From the NCBI GenBank assembly GCA_019454045.1, contig SKCR01021442.1, positions 1-64,000 of the forward strand: 64,000 bases of DNA, written 5' to 3'. Below are positions 23,247 to 36,185 of the stretch, in pieces. Origin of the DNA: Zanthoxylum bungeanum. Its lineage: Eukaryota; Streptophyta; Magnoliopsida; Sapindales; Rutaceae. The translations under genes were made by a program, and so were the position numbers. The notes under the pieces are model-generated. The model was given only the letters and a program-made list of their open reading frames with translations, was not told the DNA's origin and did no database searches. Position 1 is the first letter of the stretch. Each line of letters starts with the position of its first letter.

Positions 23247-24687
23247 CTAGTATGAATCTGGACACCATACTCTCGGGTGTGCCTATCATGCTTTTGTTGA
23301 GTCATCCCTTTAATCAGAGAATTTGCAAGATTATCTCCTGTGGGTATTTTCTCTATAATAACTTCTTTTCTCTCAACAATCTCCTTGATGAGATGAAATC
23401 GCCTGAGTACATGCTTGGATTTCTGGTGGGACCTTGGTTCCTTTTATTGAGCAATGGTGCCCGTGTTGTCATAGTACATCGTGATGCCATTCTCTATCGC
23501 GGGAAGCACTTCCATCTCCGTGATGAACTTCTTTATCCAGAATGCTTCTTTAGCTACCTCAGATGCTGCAATATACTCGGCTTCAGTGGTGGAGTCCGCT
23601 GTAGTTGACTGCTTTGAGCTTTTCCAACTTACAGCACCGCCATTTAAAGTAAACAGATATCCTGTTTGCGATCTGCTGTCATCCCTATCGGTCTGAAAGC
23701 TCGCATCACAGTAACCAATGACTTTCATCTCAGAACAATCTCCGTATATCAAAAACACATCCTTCGTTCTTCTCATATACTTGAGGATTGTTTTGACAGC
23801 TGCCCAGTGTTGGTCACCAGGATTTTCCTGATACCTGCTCGTTATGCTAAGAGCATAAGAGACATCAGGTCTTGTACATAGCATGGCGTATATGATCGAT
23901 CCTATTTCTGAAGCATAAGGGATCATACTCATACGCTCTCTATCTGAAGGAGTATGTGGACATTGCTCCTTAGATAATTTGATTCCATGAAAAGTAGGTA
24001 AATTACCACTTTTGGAATCTTCCATTTTGAATCTTTTAAAAACTTTATCTATGTACGTAGATTGAGAAAGTCCTAATAACCTCTTAGATTTATTACGATA
24101 GATCTTAATGTTGAGATGTAGGTTACTTCTCCCAAATCTTTCATGGAGAAATTCTGAGATAACCATTGCTTGGTGGCTTACATAATGGGAATATCATTCC
24201 CGATGATTAATATGTCATCGACATATAATACAAGAAATACAACAGCACTCCCACTATTTTTCCTATAAACAGAAGGCTCGTCTACATTTTTGATGAAGTC
24301 AAATTCTTTGATTGTCTCATTAAATCGTATATTCCAACTTATGGAGGCTTGCTTGAGTCAATAAATGGATCGTTTCAGCTTACATACTTTATTATGATCA
24401 TCCTTAGATTCAAACCCCTCAGGTTGTGTCATATAGACTTCCTCTACGAGGTTCCCATTAAGGAAAGCTGTTTTGACATCCATATGCCAAATCTCATAAT
24501 CAAAGTGTGCAGCTAGTGCCAATAAAATTCGAATGGACTTTATCATTGCAACAGGTGAGAAGGTTTCGTCATAGTCAATTCCTTGGATTTGTCTATAACA
24601 TTTCGCCACCAACCTAGCCTTATAGGTTTGGATGTTGCCTTCTGCATCAGTTTTACGCTTGTAAATCCACTTGCAGACTATGGGTTA
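23247..24687 (-). pseudogene. copia A reverse transcriptase and RNase H, broken
   Basis: RT begins after the TAA at 24685: KWIYKRKTDAEGN, RLVAKCYRQIQGIDYDETF, MDVKTAFLNGNLVEEVYM, then the active site LVLYVDDILIIGND near 24205-24245. Stops fall in the SIY*LKQAS segment and after the active site, and a frameshift leads to the 23444-24166 frame with GLSQSTYIDKVFKRF, DVSYALSITSRYQ and the RNase H YCDASFQTD and STTEAEYIAASE. The polyprotein ends HTS at a TAG (23247), close to the polypurine tract. Confidence 0.88.
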
Positions 24688-26144
24688 TATCCCTTCAGGT
24701 GCATCTACCAATTCCCAGACTTGATTTTGATACATAGAGTCTATTTCAGATTTCATGGCCTCAAGCCACTTGACTGAATCAATATCACGCATTGCTTCAT
24801 CATAACTGGTGGGAACGTCATTATCAATGATCTGATCATGTTCCTCATCAATATGGAAACCATATCTTTCAGGCTCATGTCTTTCCCTACCAGACCTTCT
24901 AAGTTCATAACCTTGTGGTTGTTCCATCGCTGCCCTTTTGAGGGGCCTGGGGTTTAGTTCTATGTTATTTTGTTCTTCTCGTACCTCTTCGAGGTCAAGT
25001 CTACTCCCACTATATTTCTTGAGAAGGAATTCATTCTCTAGAAATTTAGCATTTCGTGAGACAAAAGTTCTTTGTTCATTTGAGACGTAGAACACGTATG
25101 CTCTTGAGTTCAAGGCATATCCTACAAACTTACATTTAACTGCCCTATCATCCAATTTGTTAGTTTGTGTGAGCTTGACATATGCGTCTCATCCCCAAAT
25201 TCTTAGATAATTAAGACTAGAACGTTTCCCAGACCATAACTCATATGGTGTTTGACTAACAGTCTTGGAAGGAACTTGGTTTAGTAGTAGTGTTGCAGTT
25301 TCTAAAGCAAGACCCGAAAATGAAAGAGGTAGATCCGTGCATGGCATCATTGATCGGACCATATCTAATAATGTCTGATTTCTCCTTTCGGAGACCCCAT
25401 TATGCTGTGGAGTTACAGGAGGAGTCCATTGGGAAACAATGCCATTTTCTCTCAAGTAATCTTGAAATTTGTTGCTTAAGTATTCACCACCTTGGTCAGA
25501 CCTTAGTGACTTAATACTTTTATTAAACTGGTTTTCTACTTCAGCCTTGAAGTCTTAGAATTTCTCAAAGGCTTCAGATTTGTACCGCAGAAGGTACACA
25601 TGCCTATATCGCGAATGATCATCGATAAAGGTAATGAAGTAGGAGAATCCACCTCTAGCGGTGACTGACATTGGTCCGCATACATCAGAGTGTATGAGTT
25701 TTAATGTCTCCGCTGCACGTTGTCCTTTACCCTTGAAGGGTAATTTGGTCATTTTACCAAAGAAACAAGACTCATTCAGATTATTCGAGTTAATCTTGTT
25801 CCATTGATATGACCTAAGCGACTGTGCCATAGAAGTGATTCATTGAGATTATTCGAGTTAACGTTGTATATATTAGAGGTTGAACTTTCTTTGTTAGTTT
25901 GTAAGACATAGATACCATTATTCAAAATACCATCTCCATATTTTATTTCATTGAAATAAATAGAACATTCATTACAACTTATTAGGCATGAAAAGCCTTT
26001 ATTACATAAAGAAGAAATTGAAATGATGTTCTTTACTAGATAAGGTACATAAACACAATCTTCTAAGTCTAAAACTAAACCATTCGGCAAAACTAATGAA
26101 TAAGTCCCCACGCACAATGCAACCAGTTTTTCTCCATTACCCAT
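24688..26144 (-). pseudogene. copia A integrase, broken
   Basis: Includes the pre-integrase LWHSRLGHIN, then a jump to ESCFFGKMTKLPFKGK in another frame. About 90 bases carrying the rest of the HHCC zinc site appear to have been lost or replaced near 25780-25830, compared with B. The core follows: LIHSDVCGPMSV (first catalytic Asp kept), FITFIDDHSRY, and QHNGVSERRNQTLL with the catalytic Glu. A stop interrupts near 25556 and another near 25188. The C-terminal region reaches the stop at 24685 after VDAPEGI, which B shares. Confidence 0.85.
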
Positions 26145-27127
26145 GGTAAGTCAACCTCCCCATGACGAAGTCTCCTACTGTTTCTCAGGCCCTGCACATT
26201 GTTACACAAGTGAGTCCCATAACCGGTGTCAAGCACCCAAGTATAAGGTTCAGAGTTTTGAGAATATAGTTCAATCATATACAACATACCTGAAGCACTG
26301 GGCTTCTTGGCCTCTTGGGCTTCCCTAGCTTCCTTGGCTTTCAAGGATCTGCAGTCTTTCTTCCAATGACCCTTCTTTCCACAAAAGAAACATATCCCCT
26401 TTCCTTTTTTCTTCTCCACCTTACCATTGGGCTTCAGGTGATCTGGAGCCTTGGCCTTGCCCTTATTTTTCTTTGGGCCTCGTGGCTTCAAGTCTGTACC
26501 CGTAAGCATGACGGAGGATTTAAGCTCCAGTTTCAAGTCCTTCTCTGCTTGCTTTATCAGATTGTGCAATTCTTCTAAAGTAACTTCTTTATCAGACAGA
26601 TGAAACTGCATAATAAAATTAGAGAATTCTTTTGGTAAGGATTGAATAATTAGATCGTGACCTATCTCATGATCCATGATCCATGATGAACCCGAGGTTG
26701 GCCAATTTTTCAATGTGGCCAATCATCTTAAGCACATGTCCACTAACAGATCCTTCTTTATACCTTGTTTGGAATAGGCACATGACACTTGGAATCTCAT
26801 GGTATAAACGGAAGTTGCATACAACTCATTCAAGTGAAAGATGATGGTTTGAGCATCCACATCTTCGTGAGCTTTCTGAAGTTCGCCCGACATTGAACAA
26901 GGCATTATGCAAACTGTTTGCTCATCATCATCGGCGTGTTTCTTCCAATCATCAAATGTATCTTGGTCAGCATCTTCTGCGGGTTCAAGGGGAAATGGTC
27001 TTTCAAGAACATAGAAAATCTTTTCTTGTCGTAAGATAATTTTAAGGTTTCTAAACCAGTCACTGTAGTTGTCCCCTTTGAGCTTATGCTCATCAAGGAT
27101 GGAACGAAGTGATACTCTGTTTGCCAT
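26093..27127 (-). pseudogene. copia A gag and protease, frameshifted
   Basis: Starts MANRVSLRSILDEHKLKG at 27127, the copia gag N-terminus with LKGDNYSDWFRNLK. A frameshift near 26723 breaks the capsid region; a short local duplication of 'atggatc' is visible there. The nucleocapsid zinc knuckle is intact (CFFCGKKGHWKKDC), preceded by a Lys-rich tract. The protease active site reads WVLDTGYGTHLCN, keeping Asp-Thr-Gly. A second frameshift follows the protease flap region near 26140. Confidence 0.85.
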
Positions 27128-28494
27128 TTGAATGTTTGTGAAATATTTTAACCCACATGTTAAGAGAAAATGTTAAAATTAGGAATATGTTTTCATTAAT
27201 GTTTCATAATAACATGGGCTTTTAATATTATGAAGTTGCTCCCACTCAATTGTTTTAAAATTTTAAGCAAATCGCATCAACCCCAATATGATGGATTTCT
27301 TGTGGGCAAGGATCCCATTATCATCATTTCATAACTCCGGCTAGGGCCGGTCATTATAAAAGACGATAATTAGGTAGGTTCCCAACCAATTTATCATATA
27401 AATCACAATTCATTGATCATTGGGTTGAGCAATCAAACATGCCATAGCTTATGCTAGTCCTTGTGGACACCCAATCTTTGCCACTAAGTTATAAGACCAC
27501 GCCTAAGGGTCGCTGCGTCTTATGACTCAGAAAAGTCAAACCACTGTCAATAGTACGATTTAGGGACAAATTGGTATTGGTCAGTCTGGTAAAGCCTAGT
27601 CCTGCCAATACTGTTTAAGCCCTTTGGGTCTATACTTTAAAATTGGAGGCAAATTTTAGACTTAAATTATTATTGAGGATTTTGGCAAGTTTAAGTGAAT
27701 AACTGTCAAATGGATTCCTCCATTGAAAATTCCCCAGAGGGATGGTGAAGCGACTCTCTTAAATACCCTTACCTCTTAGGCTCTTATTGCATTGGTGACA
27801 GGAATAAACAATAGATCCTCCAAATTAGTCCAACACTTTAAATATGCTTTAAGGTAAGCTTTGAGTAAATGATTATCTAGATGTCTTCACAGATTTTCCT
27901 TTTGGCTATAAAAAGGTAGTGAGTGAAGGAAGACACCAAATCATTATCTAACTCTAGTAATACCTTTGGTTAAATTAAGTTTATTTTGGAAAGTTTTATT
28001 AACCCCTTGGTCCCAACCCACTTGTATCTTTTATAATGTCTTTTATTATAAACAAATGATTTATATTTATTAGCCTTAAATGTAATAAATCTCTAAGTTC
28101 ATCACATAATAATTAATTAACTAAAGGATAAGCAATACACTCTTTATTTCTTAGAAAGTCTCTAGATGCTTGCACCCTAAAATAATCATGCCAATTATAA
28201 TCATACATAGAATCATCAAGCATATGAGTTCTATTATGTTGGAATTTTTTAGGCATTAAATAACTTTGATTAATATTTAATTATGATATTGCATTTTATT
28301 TTATTAAAATAAATTTACTATTCACATTTTTCTGCAGACGCGTGAACTTTAAATGCAATTTCATAATTCAAATCATAACCAAATCATGCAAAACTTAAGC
28401 CTAAAATTACGTTCAGGGTGTTAGCTTTCCAACGAGCTTTTAAACACCCAATTTTGAGTTCAAACGAGTGAGAACTAATCAAAACAAAAACGGC
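27128..28494 (-). other. copia A untranslated leader
   Basis: 1.37 kb between primer-binding site and gag, without coding potential. It aligns along its length with the B leader (51948-53316). The candidate splice acceptor used in B (TTAACAG) reads TTAACAT here, so it is lost. Confidence 0.7.
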
Positions 28495-28506
28495 GCGCTG
28501 ATACCA
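28495..28506 (-). other. copia A primer-binding site
   Basis: On the - strand TGGTATCAGCGC, one base after the 5' LTR. One mismatch to the initiator tRNA-Met complement TGGTATCAGAGC that is intact in B. Confidence 0.8.
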
Positions 28507-28507
28507 C

Positions 28508-29470
28508 TGTTGGGAAGCGGCCGCGAGTGCGCAGCGGAAAATAAAAATTATCGTGCCGCTTTCCCTTTGCCCAAGACCCATTTGTTTTGATTATTCTACA
28601 AGCCTAGGCATGTTACTATATATTATAAGCATAAAACTAATAAAACATGCAAAGAACATAAACCTAAACATTCTAACTATCATAAGAACTCTAAATAAAA
28701 TAAAGAAAGAAAAAGACTTACTTGAACCGAAGACTCCTCCAGTCCTCCCTCCAATCTACAAGCTTTTCTCGAACTCAGCAAGCTCTTCCATGTTCCAAAG
28801 AGCCACCCAAGTGTGTGGCCTCCAAAGATGCACACACCAAAGCCAAAACTCAACGGCAAGACTATGCCTTGAGTGCACATGTATTTTGCCCTTGGTGCTA
28901 GCCTAGGCAAATACCTCAAAACTTTTAACTTGAAGTTCCTTTAGTCAATTAGACTTAAAGATCCTCAAAATCAGTGGCTTACTATTTAAACTTTAGAGTT
29001 GCTCACTTATATAAACCCAAGATATGAAAGGTTTGGTGTAAAAAGTTGTGAAGAATTCTTTGGGTTTATATAGTGCTCCAAAGATAACAAAATTAATTAA
29101 GAATCAGATGTGCGATAAAAGCTAATTTAATCTTAGCCATTGGATCTTAATTTAGTGGTTTAATGAGATTATAAAACCCTAATAAGAGTTTGGGCCGAAT
29201 TGGAATTCAAAACAAATAATTAAAAAAATTTACTATTCACATTACTATTCACATGAAAATAATAAAATGAACATTTAAGAGTAATGATTCTCATAAGGCG
29301 TGGAAGCCATCGTCTTATTACTCCAAGGGCTTTATTACAGTGTTGATGATTCATATAAGTTATGTAAGACACGTATAATAAAGATTGTCATATTATTAAT
29401 TAATGAAAATATTACAAATACATGTACATATAGCCCATCCACAAGTTGGGTATAGGGCATATCCCTAACA
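28508..29470 (-). repeat. copia A 5' LTR (internally deleted)
   Basis: 963 bases. It aligns with both ends of 21292-23222 but lacks about 1 kb of U3, corresponding to roughly 22035-23020. The junction near 29255-29272 lies in a rearranged 'tactattcac' hairpin sequence. The shared ends differ at about 13 of 290 sampled positions. The TATA box (29065-29072, -) is retained. Confidence 0.93.
29065..29072 (-). promoter_or_regulatory. copia A 5' LTR TATA box
   Basis: TATATAAA on the - strand inside 'ggagcactatataaaccc', conserved at the same place in both A LTRs and both B LTRs, roughly 560 bases before the LTR/primer-site boundary. Confidence 0.7.
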
Positions 29471-30720
29471 CCTCTCCCATTCTCCCTAGTGAAATTCAAC
29501 TATAAGGCCTTGTAAAAATAATAAAATTAATTTTTTAAATGTCTTCATAAAGACATAATCAATTTCCCAAAGTATAATTTTATAACTCCCATTTTTTTAT
29601 TGATGAATTTAAAATAAACATTTTAAATTCATTCACTTACAAAATATTACTTATTAAATTATATACATAATATAATTTGATAAATATAATATTTTAAATA
29701 AAATGATTATCTCATAATCATTTATATGAAATAAAAAAAACATATATTAAAAATAATGTAAGTTACAAGTGTGACACATATTATTAATAATATTAATAAT
29801 ATCAATACATGTGAGTTAATAATTGGATTATCCAATTATATTTAATTTGTTACAGTATATCGAGCTAACACTGGGACCAAATGCCAATAATCCCGAAATA
29901 TTAATTAAACTCCTTACTTAATTATTCTGAATTATTAACTTTAGGTTATTCCATTAAAAACCTAAAACTGCATTCTCATCACCGTAGATATATTATATAA
30001 GCCGAACTATGTCGGTGTCCATCGATATAGTCACTATATATAGATTGACCATTCACGAGTATCTCATGACTAGAGTTGGGTTAGAATGTCCGTTATACCT
30101 CCTAATTATTTTTTACCTTAAGTATCATTGATTTTCTAATGAACGATTTATTCATAACTATAATAAATATTTATCTTTCTATTTGTAATAGAAAAACTTA
30201 AGCTCACTAATCGTTCCAGTACCGAATCAGCCCTTAAGGAAGATACTCATTTACTTCTCGAACGAATGAGTGAATTTCATATATATAAAAAATATCTCTA
30301 ACTACATACCAAACTGTGTCCCCAAAGTACGTAGCTATTGGTCGGGATTTCTACACCAACCTAACCTTTATAAATTAAAGGACATAGCCTGCTATGTAGG
30401 AGTTCATAGTGCACTCATGATTCAGATTAATCCACATATGACCATCTAATAGATTGAAATGAATTTCTTTATTTAACATATATTATAAGAAATTCATTTC
30501 TATCTAGGTCCAATCCTATATGATCACATCATATAAGGTTCCTCCATTCTCATGTCACCACATAGATGATCCCGGATCAAGATCGCCATACATTTATATA
30601 ATGGACCACAACTATAGATAAACCACAAACAAAATACCCGCTTTGTTTGCTCCTTATGAACTATTTTAGATTACTAACTTCAGACTTAATTCCTCTTGTG
30701 TATGACACTCATACACTAAG
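29471..30720 (-). repeat. copia C 3' LTR, fragment 2 of 3
   Basis: AT-rich, non-coding sequence between copia A and gypsy F. It starts with A's target duplication and ends with F's (CTAAG, 30716-30720), so it is the middle of one LTR whose U3 end is 46599-46764. Short inverted copies of 'gaaatgaatttctt' occur near 30460-30500. Confidence 0.6.
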
Positions 30721-31276
30721 TGTAGGCACTTCATTTTTGCATATAAGTCCCGATGATGAGTCTCACATGGAGGCACTACCATTTAAGTTGTGGAAGTCAT
30801 GGGATACGGACGTCGGAAGGGAAAAGATTCAAATCAATACCCTGTTGGATTTAATTCATTTGCTTAGCTTCGGGTTTGCTCGTTAGGCCTCTATTTTTTA
30901 ATTTATCCTCGGCCCAAACCCCCGAAAGTCACACACCAAGCCCACACACCACCAAGCCACAGAACAAGCCCACCAAAATGAACCAAACCCACGCCCAAAA
31001 CCCCTTAACTCACGCCCATCTCCTTCCAAAATAACAAACCCGCACATTAAACACATGTTGAAAATAAGTAAAATCACCTTCCCAAATTAAAAGATTCAAA
31101 TCAAATCCCATCAATCACTTTCCTAATCCAATTAAATAACATTCCTAAACTAAATAAAATCAATTCAATTACCTTCCTAAAATGAAGAGATCATTTCTTA
31201 TGATACAAAATTAAATATCCCCATAATTACACAATATTCTTTCCCTATTCGCATAAGGTAAACTCCAACCATTGCC

Positions 31277-31285
31277 TATAAAAAG
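31277..31285 (+). promoter_or_regulatory. F 5' LTR TATA box
   Basis: TATAAAAAG within 'cctataaaaagaagcc', conserved at 45225-45233 in the 3' LTR. About 30 bases downstream begins the C/A-rich region, a sensible R start. Confidence 0.6.
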
Positions 31286-32113
31286 AAGCCTAAACCAACA
31301 CATTAAGGGCTAAGCATTCACGCCCAAGCTCTCCTAAGTTCCCCCATTGTCGCACAAACACCACCGAAAATACTCCTGAAACCAAACCCCAAATTGCCGC
31401 ACACAGCCCCTATCCACTGCACCGAATTGCACCTTAAACCAGCCCTCCCGTTCACTGCAAATCACAGGCCAACCAGCCCTATCATTCACTGTAAAACAGT
31501 CCCTAGAAATAGCCCCCAAAACCGCAAATCAAAACCTCTGAACTGCACTCCAAACCGCATCAACAACCCCCAGAAACAGTCCCTAAAACCGCAAATTACA
31601 GCCCTTGAACTGCACTGCATCACCACCGAAAATACCCCTAAAATCTACCCCAAATTACCACAAATAAGTCCAGAAAACTGCACTTAAATACCGTAAAAAC
31701 AGTGACCAAAAACAACAGCGAAACAGCGGCGCAAAACAGCGAGGCAATGAAGAAAAACAACGAACCAGTAAATCGGAAAAGTTGCGGAGCATTAACCCTT
31801 CCGACAACCGCGTAGCGCACTTCCAAGAGACGACTTAAGAGGTTAGACCTGAGGGCACCCTTTTTATTTATTCTCTCTTTATTTTTCTATTTATCTTCTT
31901 ATTTTACTTCGCATGAGTATTGTTGATTGGTGTATGCTATGATCATGGGATGAATGAAATATGTGTTATCTCTCATGGTATATCGGATGGAAACCGGACG
32001 TAAATTCCGTAGCCAAATCCGAATGGACGGTAGTGCGGTTTGTACTTGGGAAACAACTCCACGTACCACTTGAGAGACACACATATTTTGTTTCATCCAA
32101 TCTAATGTTTATT

Positions 32114-32253
32114 CATGATTTAGTCGTTTAGTATGTTATTTATTTTTCTAAGCATGATTTAGTCGTTTAGTATGTTATTTATTTTCTCTAAGTCATGATT
32201 TAGTCGTTAGTATGTTATTTATTTTTATGCATGATTTTGTTGGTTATTTCCAA
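32114..32253 (+). repeat. ~39-bp tandem repeat in the F 5' LTR
   Basis: Units beginning 'catgatttagtcg' and ending 'gttatttatttttctaag' start at 32114, 32153 and 32194, with a partial one at 32230. The 3' LTR has two units plus a partial (46062, 46101, 46138), so copy number changed after insertion. Confidence 0.8.
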
Positions 32254-34088
32254 TCAGTTTGTATTCCTCAATAAGATTGACATCTTCATGAGGTGAGATC
32301 AGAAACCCATACCCCAGGTTGTTTTCTGACTCTCTTCGACTTACGCGGTTCTTGTGTATTCAAAGATTATTGGTACAGTTTCATCCTTGATGAACTGTTT
32401 GTGTTCCATTAAGGAATCGGTGCCTGAAACAGTATTACTCCGATTTTCATCGAGGTTTACTTTCCTCCCACTTACCACTGCATATTGGTATTCCTCTTAG
32501 GAAAACTGCATGGCGAGCAACAATTACATTGTTCTCTTGTGAGTTGTATAAGTACTATACTTTGGTTACCTAGGATAAACTACAATTAGGCACTTATCCG
32601 ATTTGGGTTCTAGTTTGGTATCATCCAAACATATGCCTAACATTCCCAAATCTTCAGGAATGAGAAAACCCAGTTTCTTTCATGTTCATATCTAATATGA
32701 AGTCTGTCTAACAGATTTTTTTTTATGGAACCTTATTCAAAATAAGTCTTGCACTGTTTAATGTGTATCCCTTGAAGGAAATGATAGCTCAAAGCGACTC
32801 ATGATTAACCTTATCATGTCTAACAAAATCTGGTTTCTCTGTTCGGACACACCGTCAAATTAACGTGTTCCGGGAGGAGTCCTCATTGAAAGAATAATAT
32901 ACTCTTTCAAGTATTTGAGAAACTTATCGCTTAAGTATTTTCATCACGGTCCAATCATGATGTTTTAATACTTTAGCCGATTTGTTTGTCTACTTCGTGT
33001 CGAAACTCTTTGATTTCATCAAAAGTTTCTGATTCATATTTCATAAGAAACACATAACCATAACGCGATGCCACATCCGTAAAGGTCACGAAACATTCAT
33101 ATCCACATCTAGCCTAGCTAGATATGGGCCCACTTACGTCACTATGAACGAGGGCTAACAGATTGGTAGCACTTGCACTTTTACCAAGTAAAAGGTATTT
33201 CAGACACTTTGCCTAATAAACTAGATTCGTAGACATTATTTGAATAGAATCAAATCCGTCCTAGTATACACTCTTTGAAAGTGTGGATATACGAGTCTTG
33301 TTAATTGTGTCCCAGACAACAATGCCACAAATCAGTCTCAACTGATTAATTCAGTTTGAGCTATTTGTTTGTCATGTATTATGTTTGAGATTCATTTATA
33401 ATCAAATATAAATACTTTTATTCACATCTAATATGCTTATCTCAATATCATCTTTATAAAATGAAACACTTTAGTGTTCTAGAATATAAAGGTATACCCG
33501 CAACGGGTTAAACCATGATATAGAGATAATGTATCTAGTCAAACTAGTTACATTGTAACAGTTTCCTAATTTAAGTACACACCCGACGGGTAGTTCCTAA
33601 ACTTAGGTTTCTACGGTTAAAACAGCGACTTCCGTCCCATTTCTGATTCGTAGATAGATCTCATCTGAAGTCAGTATCCTGCTTACCAGCAGATTATGCA
33701 CATCAATGCATATTTATGTACCACATCCAGTATCTAAAATCCAATTTTAATACTAGTAGCGAACATGTTTATGACAAACATATTTGAAGCCGGAGCCTTG
33801 CCCCTCTTCTGTTCCTTCATGTGTGCCTTGTCCATACGGCAGTCATGCTACAGTGACCCCGTTTGCCACAGTTCAGGCAGACATTTTGGGATATGTCTTA
33901 TGTCTTCCCAAAAGATAATAATGATTTTCCCTTTGCCTTTTTCCACCCTCCAGAAGCCTTTGGCCAAGCCTTGGCCTTCTGGGATGTCGAAGTAAGATGC
34001 GCCTTGCGCTTCTTGCCCATTGCAAACTCTGGCTTTGTCTCCTTGAGTATAGCCATTAACTCTCCAAGAGTTTACTATTGCAATTTAG
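32254..34088 (-). pseudogene. copia E-prime (old copy): pol and gag remnant
   Basis: The - strand reading resembles copia protein: GVSEQRNQILLDMIR of the integrase (near 32830-32880) and, at 33780-34080, LGELMAILKETKPEFAMGKK followed by a nucleocapsid-like CLNCGKRGHCSM. The first ~1.5 kb aligns with 37332-38850 inside young copia E, so both belong to one family. It is truncated at 32254 against the F LTR and interrupted at 34088 by E. Many stops; no usable protein. Unlike E, this copy still shows gag. Confidence 0.72.
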
Positions 34089-36169
34089 TGTTGGTTTCTA
34101 ATATAGGTCCCAAGAATCATGAAATCAAGCACAAAATTCGCATGAATACACAAAGGAGTAAGGCGGAATACATAACTCACATTGAACGGTTTGAGATGCG
34201 AAGAACAAGCTGCGTTTTTGCCTCCCTCCAAGCTCACGGCAACAGCTCTCCAAGGCAGTGGGCTGCTCGGTTTTGACTGGTTTGGTTCCTCCATGATCGG
34301 CCATTGAAGACCTCCATTGAAGCTCCAAGCTTCAAGCTCCAAAAATGGATTCCAAGCTCATAAATTCGTTTCCCTATCACCTATGTATAACCCAAGGTGT
34401 GTTCTAGCACCACATCTTCTTCCTTGCTTCTCATTGATTCGGTCACAACCAGAAATTTTAGAGAAGAAACGGTTCCAAACCGTGAAGAAGAAGGAGGGAA
34501 AAGAGAGGGAGAGGAGAAAAATGTGAAGTGAGGAGAGAGAGAGATTATTGAAAAAGAAAAAGTGAAAAATGCTTTTATAATTTTCAAAATAATAAAGCCA
34601 TATACCACTTTTTCATTTTCAAAAAAGTTAAAAGCAAAAGCATTAATGCTTTTCAACTACTACATCAATCACTCAAATCAAGTGACAACTTGTCACATCA
34701 CTCAAAGTGACATTTGATTTGACGCTTGATGTGACTTGCGATTTGACGCTGATTTGACTTGCGTGCCGTACTCGAATTCGAAATGCAAATGCGCTCGCAA
34801 ATAATCCCGGGCTCGGGTTCGCTAATTCCAAATTAACGAATTTTCCGTTGCGTCGTAATTAAATGATTACGCCTAGCGAAATCACTATTCACGTCGCTAA
34901 CGAATTAATTCTAAAATAATTCGTTCGCCCGAATTAAAATCTAATTTTAATTCCGCGTCGAAATCCAATTTCTAATAATATATCAAATATATTATTTTAT
35001 CGATTAATTCCAAATTAATCGTTCTCTCTCTTTAATGATATTTTATCCCAGATAAAATATCTCCGTGATTAATCCCAGATTAATTTTCTCTCTTCTAATT
35101 AATCCCAGATTAATTAAGTGCGAGTTATACGTCATCGGTGAATCTTCGGGAAGCGACCCATGAGATCTCCGGATATGTTGGCAGTAAATACGGTCGTCGG
35201 ACTATCCGAACACGTAAGTACCTCGTACTACGTTTATACCGATTTACAAGACAAGGTTGGCTTCTAGCAAAACGCCATGCCTACCCAATTCTCCAGAAAT
35301 ATTCTTACAGGAATATATAGATCTGTATCAAGCGTAGTATACCGTAGTATTGTGTATATCGGCCCAGTATCGGATAGTCACGTGCTAGGGCTGGGGCTGG
35401 ATAAGTGTCTGCCCCGTCCGAAGCACATGTCGGATGTCTGGTAACTAGTCTCTATAATCGGATATACATGACCTTGTCATAATATCCCGATGGCCGGCCA
35501 GCACTTAAGAGCACTAATACCGTATCCTGCGTGACATCATCTCCACTATGACTGAAGTGATACTTCCGTCTTGACATCACACCCAATACACTACGACTCT
35601 CTGATAAACCCAGAAGTGGTGTACGCAGAACCGGTTAAAGCCCTGTACCACCAAGACCAAAGTCTATCGATTATCATAAGTATTAGCGATGCAAGTCTCA
35701 GGTTAAGACTATACACACCTACCTTGATTTCGGCCTCCCATAGACACATAGTCATAATACCAATGGGATTCCGAGGGGCTATCTAGAGCGAAGCTGTTTC
35801 CCGTACCATCGGTGAAACACGACCTCTTATCGCACTTGCATAAGTATCTGATACTTATATATATGAGAACTATGCCGTTGTGCCCTCACAACGCACACAA
35901 GTGCAATACTAGCCTATTCCGCATTATCGATGTCCAGTCTCGATAATACTCCGGCTAGGGATATTTAATGATTAATCCTTCGGGGACTGATACTGTCTCA
36001 TATCATTCTCAATCCAGGAACTAATCATATGGACCTCTCTTCATTTATACATCTAAGGTGATCTAATCACAAATGATGAGAGTACAATCTCCTTTGTCAC
36101 ATAGTTAATTTGCTACAACAACACAATGATCTGTGCAAATAGTGACGCTATGGGTCATTTTGTCCAACA
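34089..36169 (-). repeat. copia E 3' LTR
   Basis: 2081 bases. Contains direct 'gtgacttg/tttgacgc' motifs near 34680-34765 and a series of 'taattccaaattaa' and 'atcccagattaat' repeats at 34820-35120. Confidence 0.95.
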
Positions 36170-36185
36170 ATCTCCCACTTGGCAC

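Larger units (their letters stand above)
21292..29470 (-). mobile_element. copia retrotransposon A, full structure, defective
   Basis: On the - strand it runs 5' LTR (28508-29470), primer-binding site, leader, gag-pol, polypurine tract (GTGCTAGTGGGAGAT), 3' LTR (21292-23222). Target duplication CCTCT at 21287-21291 and 29471-29475. LTR ends read TGTTAGGG...CCCAACA. It is the same family as B (50508-59207), in opposite orientation. The polyprotein carries frameshifts and stops. Gene order PR-IN-RT-RH fixes it as Ty1/copia. Confidence 0.95.
30721..32253 (+). repeat. F 5' LTR, truncated
   Basis: Matches the first ~1.5 kb of 44657-46598, then stops abruptly within 'ggttatttccaa' where copia E-prime sequence begins. 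It holds a C/A-rich region (31300-31700) rich in 'aaaccgcaaatcac'-like strings and a short tandem repeat near its right end. Confidence 0.9.

Noticed and set aside
31394..31687. 97-codon Pro/Asn/His-rich frame in the F LTR
   Set aside because: Falls in the C/A-rich LTR segment, biased composition, and not kept open in the 3' LTR copy.
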